NCBI GenBank assembly: GCA_049294415.1
Contig: JBAQCS010000048.1
Span: 1 to 9,820 of the forward strand
Source of the DNA: JAEZRQ01 sp049294415
GTDB lineage: Bacteria; Patescibacteriota; Patescibacteriia; Patescibacteriales; UBA12465
Reading direction: 5' to 3'
Length of the DNA: 9,820 nucleotides
Shown here: positions 6,092 through 9,820 of the stretch, one piece after another
Numbering within the stretch: position 1 is the stretch's first letter
Layout: every line of letters starts with the position of its first letter
Translations under genes and position numbers: made by a program
Notes under the pieces: generated by a model
Seen by the model: only the letters and a program-made list of their open reading frames with translations
What the model was told of the DNA's origin: nothing
Databases searched by the model: none

Positions 6092-7135
6092 ATGAGCGAA
6101 AGCTTGATTCTCAAAATTGAAAAAGCAAAACTAAGAGGTCGCGGTGGCGCTGGTTTTCCAGTTTATTTAAAGTGGCAAGCGATAGCCCATGCTTTAAAAA
6201 AAGACACTAAAACCTCTTTTTATATTGTAATTAATGCCGCTGAAGGTGAGCCTGGTGTTTCTAAAGATGCTTTTATTTTAGAAAATGAAACTGAGAAATT
6301 TCTGTTAGGAGTTAAGGCCGCGGTAAAAGAATTAGGAGCTAAACGATTAGCTGGTATTTATTGTTTTATAAATCATGCTTATTATCCGACAGTTTCTAAA
6401 AAAATTAACGCCTTACTGGCAACGACTGATTTCATGATGTTATCACTTTTTTGGCATTATCAAATTAAGCCTAAAAAGTTAAGTTATATTAGTGGGGAAG
6501 AAACTACCATGTTAAATATTATCGAGCATGGTTTAACTGAGCCAAGACTTAAGCCACCGTTACCAGTGGATCATGGTTTGTTCGGTAAGCCAACTTTAAT
6601 AAATAATGTAGAAACTTTTCATCAAGTTGCCTTGATTGAAGCTGGTAGTTTTGATAATAGACGTTTTTATACTATTAACGGTGAAGTACAAAGACCAGGT
6701 GTTTATTATTTGCCAGATTCTTGGAGTATTGCTGATGTATTGCGCTTAACTGGTAACTGGCCCTCCTATAAGTTTTTTTGTATGGTGGGAGGTAATGCTT
6801 GCGGGGAAGTTTTAGATTCATCTCAACTCGATCAGCCAGTTAGCGGTAGTGGGTCTATTACTATTTATCCTTGGTTTAATAAGAACAAACCAGATTTAAT
6901 TGGTAGTTGGTTAAAATTTTTTAAAGATAATTCTTGTGGCAAATGTACACCTTGTCGCGAGGGCACGGTGAGGCTTTATGAGTTATATGAACAAGGTAAA
7001 ACTTATTCACCAGAATTTTGGGATATTTTAGAACTTTTAAATCACGGTAGTTTTTGTGCTTATGGCCGCAGCATCTCTTTACCTTTATCAAGCTATTATA
7101 AAAATATTTTAAAAAATAAAATGACAGACAAATAA
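6092..7135 (+). CDS. NuoF/HydB-like NADH-binding flavoprotein subunit, shortened
   Basis: The protein has 347 residues and resembles the 51-kDa subunit of complex I (NuoF) and HydB of NADH-linked [FeFe] hydrogenases. This subunit takes electrons from NADH to FMN and on to a 4Fe-4S cluster. The FMN/NADH loop LRGRGGAGFP (14-23) is followed by KW at 28-29, EGEPG at 51-55, YISGEET at 132-138 and GKPTLINNVET at 165-175. An SLBB-like segment lies at about 190-260. SCGKCTPCREGT plus FCAYG supply four cluster cysteines (282, 285, 288, 322). It is short: NuoF normally has some 50 or more residues before LRGRGGAG, and HydB often adds ferredoxin domains, all absent here. The usual NADEGEPG reads NAAEGEPG, so the conserved Asp is Ala50. 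Its partner is probably the hydrogenase two genes downstream. No NuoE-type subunit is in the window. Confidence 0.88.
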   Translation: MSESLILKIEKAKLRGRGGAGFPVYLKWQAIAHALKKDTKTSFYIVINAAEGEPGVSKDAFILENETEKFLLGVKAAVKELGAKRLAGIYCFINHAYYPTVSKKINALLATTDFMMLSLFWHYQIKPKKLSYISGEETTMLNIIEHGLTEPRLKPPLPVDHGLFGKPTLINNVETFHQVALIEAGSFDNRRFYTINGEVQRPGVYYLPDSWSIADVLRLTGNWPSYKFFCMVGGNACGEVLDSSQLDQPVSGSGSITIYPWFNKNKPDLIGSWLKFFKDNSCGKCTPCREGTVRLYELYEQGKTYSPEFWDILELLNHGSFCAYGRSISLPLSSYYKNILKNKMTDK

Positions 7136-7143
7136 AGCTGTCA
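7122..7143 (+). repeat. Small inverted repeat across the hydB-like stop codon
   Basis: TGACAG (7122-7127) and CTGTCA (7138-7143) are perfect 6-bp arms around a 10-nt A-rich loop. They span the TAA of the NuoF-like gene and end 9 nt before the membrane protein ATG. It could form a small intercistronic hairpin. There is no T tract, so it is not a terminator. The short arms make chance a real possibility. Confidence 0.3.
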
Positions 7144-7152
7144 GATAACATT

Positions 7153-7896
7153 ATGGAAAATTCAAAAAAAATTATGAATTGCCAAAACTTGTTAACTAAG
7201 AGTTGGCAAGAGTATGTAGCAAATTTTAGTAAGTTCATCATGATTTATGTCTATGGTTTAATTGGCTTAATACCAATTGCGGCCGTTTCTTTAGTGGCAA
7301 CGCTAGTAATTGTTACTGGTGTTTGGTCTAAAATGCCATTTATGGCGCAAATTTCTTTAGGTATTATCTTTGGACTTGTAGTTATTTGTTCAATTATTTT
7401 TGCTATTTATTATGGTTTAAGAGTTAAAGTTGCTACTTTGCTTTTAATTAAGAATAATTATTCTGACACAGCTCTAAATTTTAAGGACTCTAAAAATTAT
7501 GTTTGGGGGATGTTAGGAGTTTCTCTATTAATGTTTGTAGTTGTTTTAGCTTGGGGTTTTGTCTTTTTAATTCCAGCTATTATTTTTGGTGTCTACTACA
7601 TGTTTGCTGCTTATATTTTAGTAATAGAAAATAAACGATCTTTTTCAGCTATGGAAAGAAGTTATGATTTAGTTTACGGTTTCTGGTGGCCAGTTTTTGG
7701 TCGAATGTTGTTACTGGGACTAATTGGTCTAATATTTTTTATGATTTTATCTTGGCCTTTAAATTTTATGACCGAAGGATCTGCTCCTTTTACGCTTTAT
7801 AATATTATTGTTAACGTTATCTGGATGGCCATTTCTCCTTACTTTGTAGTGTATTATTATAATATCTATAAGAGTTTAAATGAGCAGAATAAATAA
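7153..7896 (+). CDS. Multi-pass membrane protein of unknown function within the hydrogenase operon
   Basis: The protein has 247 residues and about six hydrophobic segments: roughly 28-56, 66-89, 117-137, 138-158, 182-201 and 214-236. It has no signal peptide, few charged residues in the core and no cysteine or histidine pattern that would bind a metal. The stretch AMERSYDLVYGFWWPVFGRM (166-185), before the fifth segment, resembles a motif I recall from small integral membrane proteins related to the GPDPase membrane-domain/DUF975-like group, which have no defined biochemical role. It has none of the features of complex I antiporter or quinone-binding subunits. The start context is AACATTATG, with no SD. 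Its stop is 2 nt before hydA, so translation is probably coupled. The context suggests, but does not prove, a link to membrane placement of the hydrogenase or to export of a fermentation product. Confidence 0.82.
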   Translation: MENSKKIMNCQNLLTKSWQEYVANFSKFIMIYVYGLIGLIPIAAVSLVATLVIVTGVWSKMPFMAQISLGIIFGLVVICSIIFAIYYGLRVKVATLLLIKNNYSDTALNFKDSKNYVWGMLGVSLLMFVVVLAWGFVFLIPAIIFGVYYMFAAYILVIENKRSFSAMERSYDLVYGFWWPVFGRMLLLGLIGLIFFMILSWPLNFMTEGSAPFTLYNIIVNVIWMAISPYFVVYYYNIYKSLNEQNK

Positions 7897-7898
7897 TC

Positions 7899-9599
7899 AT
7901 GTCTCCAATTATTAAAATTGATAATAAAGAATATAACTTCAAGCCCAGCGAAACTGTTTTATCTGTGGCTAGACGTCATGGTCTTTTTATTCCAGCTTTG
8001 TGTTATCATCCTGATTTTCCAGCTAAAGGGAATTGCCGTTTGTGTTTAGTGGAAATTATTAAAGATGGTAAACGTCAGGTTACTTCAGCTTGCTCTGTTC
8101 CCGCTGAGCCAAATTTAGAAGTATTTTTAGATACAGCTCGTATTAAAAGATTACGTCGTACTAATTTAGAATTGTTATTTGCTGAACATGTAGAAAAATG
8201 TCCAACGTGCGAGCTGCGCCTTAATTGTCCTCTTTTAAGTTTGGTTAAAAAGTATCGAGTTAAAGTTAGTCGTTTTCCAGAAAGAAAAGAAGCGCGTAAA
8301 AATTATGACTTTGGACCAGCTCTAGCTCTAGATGGCTCTAAATGTATCGATTGTCGTTTATGTTTAGATGCTTGTAATAGAGTTCAGAAGTTAAATTGTT
8401 TAACTATGAAAGGGCGGGGGTGTGAGCAAGAAATCGTGCCAACTAGCAATCCTTGTACTTATTGCGGTCAGTGTGTAACCCATTGTCCAGTGGCTGCTTT
8501 TCAAGAAAAACCAGAACACGATATTGTATCCAGTTTAATTAAAGATAAGAAGAAGATAGTTATTGCTCAATTTGCCCCTTCTATTCGGGCGGCTATTGGC
8601 GAAGAGTTTGGCATGGAATATGACGACAAAATGGCCGGACGAGTGAGTGCTGCTCTTAAAAAGTTAGGCTTTGATTATGTTTTTGATGTTAACTTAGGAG
8701 CCGATATTACTACTATTACCGAAGCCGAAGAATTAGTTGAAAGATTAAATAATCCTCAAGCTGTTTTTCCGATGATGACTTCATGCTGTCCAGCTTGGGT
8801 GCGTTATGTAGAAACACGTCACCCTGAGCTAATTCCTAATTTAACTTCTGCTCGTTCACCTCATATGCATTTGGGCGGTGTAATTAAAACTCACTGGGCT
8901 CATGCCAAAAATATTAATCCTAAAGATATTGTGATTGTTTCAGTTATGCCTTGTACCGCTAAAAAATATGAAATTACTCGCCCTGAATTTAAAATTAACG
9001 GTTTGAAGCCAGTCGACCATGTTATTACGACCAGAGAGATGGCCAGAATGATGAAGGCGGCTAAAATTAATTTAGCAGATTTAAAACCTCAACCAACTGA
9101 TCTCGTTTGGAATAACGGTAGCGGTGCCGGTGCTATTTATGGTGCATCTGGCGGTGTTATGGAATCAGCTTTACGAACTACTGTTTGGCACTTAGAAAAA
9201 AAGAATAAAACAGGTAGATTGGAATTCAAAGAAGTGCGAGGAATCAGTGGCTTAAAACAAGCTAAGGTTAAAGTGGCTGGGCGTACTTTAAAAGTAGCCG
9301 TAGTTAATGGCTTAGGTAATATTGATAATATTTTACCTAAGTTGAAAGATTTTGATTATGTAGAAGTAATGAGTTGTCCTGGTGGTTGTATTGGTGGCGG
9401 AGGACAACCTTTTCCTGTGTCTAATGAAGTTAGATTAAAACGTATACAATCCTTGTACAGTATTGATAGTAAACAAAAAGTTAGAAGGGCCCACGAGAAT
9501 AAAGAAGCTATGACTAGTGTGGATTATGTTAAAAGTATCGGATTAGGACACGCAGTACTACATACTTCATTTAAAGCTAAAACAGGAAAAATCAAATAA
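7899..9599 (+). CDS. hydA: [FeFe] hydrogenase catalytic subunit, M3 type
   Basis: The enzyme interconverts protons plus electrons and H2. The protein has 566 residues, close to Clostridium pasteurianum CpI, with the same domain order. A 2Fe-2S domain uses Cys35, 46, 49 and 65. A His-Cys 4Fe-4S site uses His97 and Cys101, 104 and 110. Two 4Fe-4S clusters follow (Cys149/152/155/159 and Cys186/189/192/196). The H-cluster domain has TSCCPAW with Cys296 (proton relay) and Cys297, MPCTAKKYE with Cys352, and MSCPGGCIGGGGQP with Cys493 and Cys497. The C-terminal small-subunit-like region has SLYSID, RAHEN and VLHTSF. All ligands are present, so it should be active if HydE, HydF and HydG exist elsewhere. 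It has no signal peptide, so it is cytoplasmic. It probably receives electrons from the NuoF-like protein upstream. The best guess is H2 evolution, perhaps electron-confurcating with ferredoxin. Confidence 0.97.
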   Translation: MSPIIKIDNKEYNFKPSETVLSVARRHGLFIPALCYHPDFPAKGNCRLCLVEIIKDGKRQVTSACSVPAEPNLEVFLDTARIKRLRRTNLELLFAEHVEKCPTCELRLNCPLLSLVKKYRVKVSRFPERKEARKNYDFGPALALDGSKCIDCRLCLDACNRVQKLNCLTMKGRGCEQEIVPTSNPCTYCGQCVTHCPVAAFQEKPEHDIVSSLIKDKKKIVIAQFAPSIRAAIGEEFGMEYDDKMAGRVSAALKKLGFDYVFDVNLGADITTITEAEELVERLNNPQAVFPMMTSCCPAWVRYVETRHPELIPNLTSARSPHMHLGGVIKTHWAHAKNINPKDIVIVSVMPCTAKKYEITRPEFKINGLKPVDHVITTREMARMMKAAKINLADLKPQPTDLVWNNGSGAGAIYGASGGVMESALRTTVWHLEKKNKTGRLEFKEVRGISGLKQAKVKVAGRTLKVAVVNGLGNIDNILPKLKDFDYVEVMSCPGGCIGGGGQPFPVSNEVRLKRIQSLYSIDSKQKVRRAHENKEAMTSVDYVKSIGLGHAVLHTSFKAKTGKIK

Positions 9600-9639
9600 T
9601 TTAGCTATTATATAAGTAATTTTAGCTTAAATAACTGTT

Positions 9640-9668
9640 TTGACGGTGAGCTTTAAACCAGCTATAAT
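9640..9668 (+). promoter_or_regulatory. Near-consensus promoter giving an almost leaderless transcript
   Basis: TTGACG (9640-9645), a 17-nt spacer and a perfect TATAAT (9663-9668). The expected start near 9675 is only about 3 nt before the ATG at 9678. The 78 nt after hydA hold this promoter plus a weak AT-rich inverted repeat. I see no convincing terminator for the hydrogenase operon, so read-through is possible. Confidence 0.8.
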
Positions 9669-9677
9669 GGAATGACT

Positions 9678-9820
9678 ATGAAAATACCAGATTACGTTTC
9701 TCACATATTAGAACAATTGAATAAAGGCGGTTTTGAAGCTTACGTAGTTGGTGGTTGCGTACGCGATTTTTTGATGGAAAAGATTCCTAAAGATTGGGAT
9801 ATTACCACTAATGCTAAACC
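9678..9820 (+). CDS. CCA-adding enzyme / poly(A) polymerase family, N-terminal end (3' truncated)
   Basis: The 47 codons visible before the window edge show the class II nucleotidyltransferase signature: GGFEAYVVGGCVRD (17-30) followed by PKDWDITTNA (37-46), with the metal-binding Asp39 and Asp41 of the DxD motif. Family members add CCA to tRNA 3' ends or poly(A) to RNA; the N-terminus alone does not separate the two. In a small genome tRNA CCA addition is more likely. An in-frame ATG at 9672 lies upstream of the predicted transcription start, so 9678 is preferred. There is no SD, as expected for a leaderless message. Confidence 0.9.
   Translation, partial: MKIPDYVSHILEQLNKGGFEAYVVGGCVRDFLMEKIPKDWDITTNAK

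Noticed and set aside
6921..7241. 106-codon minus-strand open frame over the end of the NuoF-like gene
   Set aside because: It is antisense to well-supported coding sequence, has no recognisable domain and carries the composition of a shadow frame.
9601..9630. Possible terminator after hydA
   Set aside because: The AGCT/AGCT and ATTA/TAAT arms are short and AT-rich, with a bulge and no T run following.
1..9820. UGA reassignment, as in some Candidate Phyla Radiation lineages
   Set aside because: All recognisable proteins are full length under the standard code with no in-frame TGA, and all visible stops are TAA, so nothing here supports recoding.
1..9820. CRISPR arrays, transposons, tRNA or rRNA genes
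   Set aside because: No direct-repeat array, transposase, terminal repeat or tRNA-like fold was seen on either strand; the longest non-coding stretch is the 195-nt rpsB upstream region.

Overview
The window is AT-rich, densely packed bacterial DNA with every recognisable gene on the + strand. I think a Patescibacteria/Candidate Phyla Radiation genome is most likely. The exported protein at the left carries two copies of a GEAWYV/GRPxDAxxLxxxLGLGI module that I remember as common in that radiation. The genes are compact, all ten visible stop codons are TAA, and start codons almost never have a Shine-Dalgarno sequence. A small-genome fermenter of another phylum cannot be excluded from this window, and 16S rRNA or marker genes are absent.

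Left part (1-1566): the last 28 codons of an unrecognised gene, then a secreted transglutaminase-like protein with a C-terminal heptad coiled coil. Centre-left (1567-4273): a strong promoter and a highly structured leader, then rpsB (ribosomal protein S2), tsf (EF-Ts) and a RicT/YaaT-type PSP1 protein, closed by a strong intrinsic terminator. A GC-rich 9-bp hairpin sits between tsf and ricT.

Centre-right (4274-9599): a new promoter with an extended -10 box starts an apparent five-gene operon with gaps of 10, 5, 17 and 2 nt. The genes are gap (NAD-type glyceraldehyde-3-phosphate dehydrogenase), an NAD-type short-chain dehydrogenase, a trimmed NuoF/HydB-like NADH-dehydrogenase subunit, a multi-pass membrane protein of unknown function, and an M3-type [FeFe] hydrogenase (HydA). 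Read together, this looks like a fermentative redox cassette: glycolysis makes NADH at GAPDH, and the HydB-like flavoprotein plus HydA could return those electrons to protons as H2. A NuoE/HydC subunit and the HydE/F/G maturases are not present here.

Right end (9600-9820): a near-consensus promoter placed so close to the next ATG that the transcript should be almost leaderless. It drives the start of a CCA-adding/poly(A) polymerase family gene cut by the window edge. The points most worth a second look are the hydrogenase operon with its shortened HydB and embedded membrane protein, the three-hairpin rpsB leader, the hairpin before ricT, and the recurrent SD-less ACATTATG start context.
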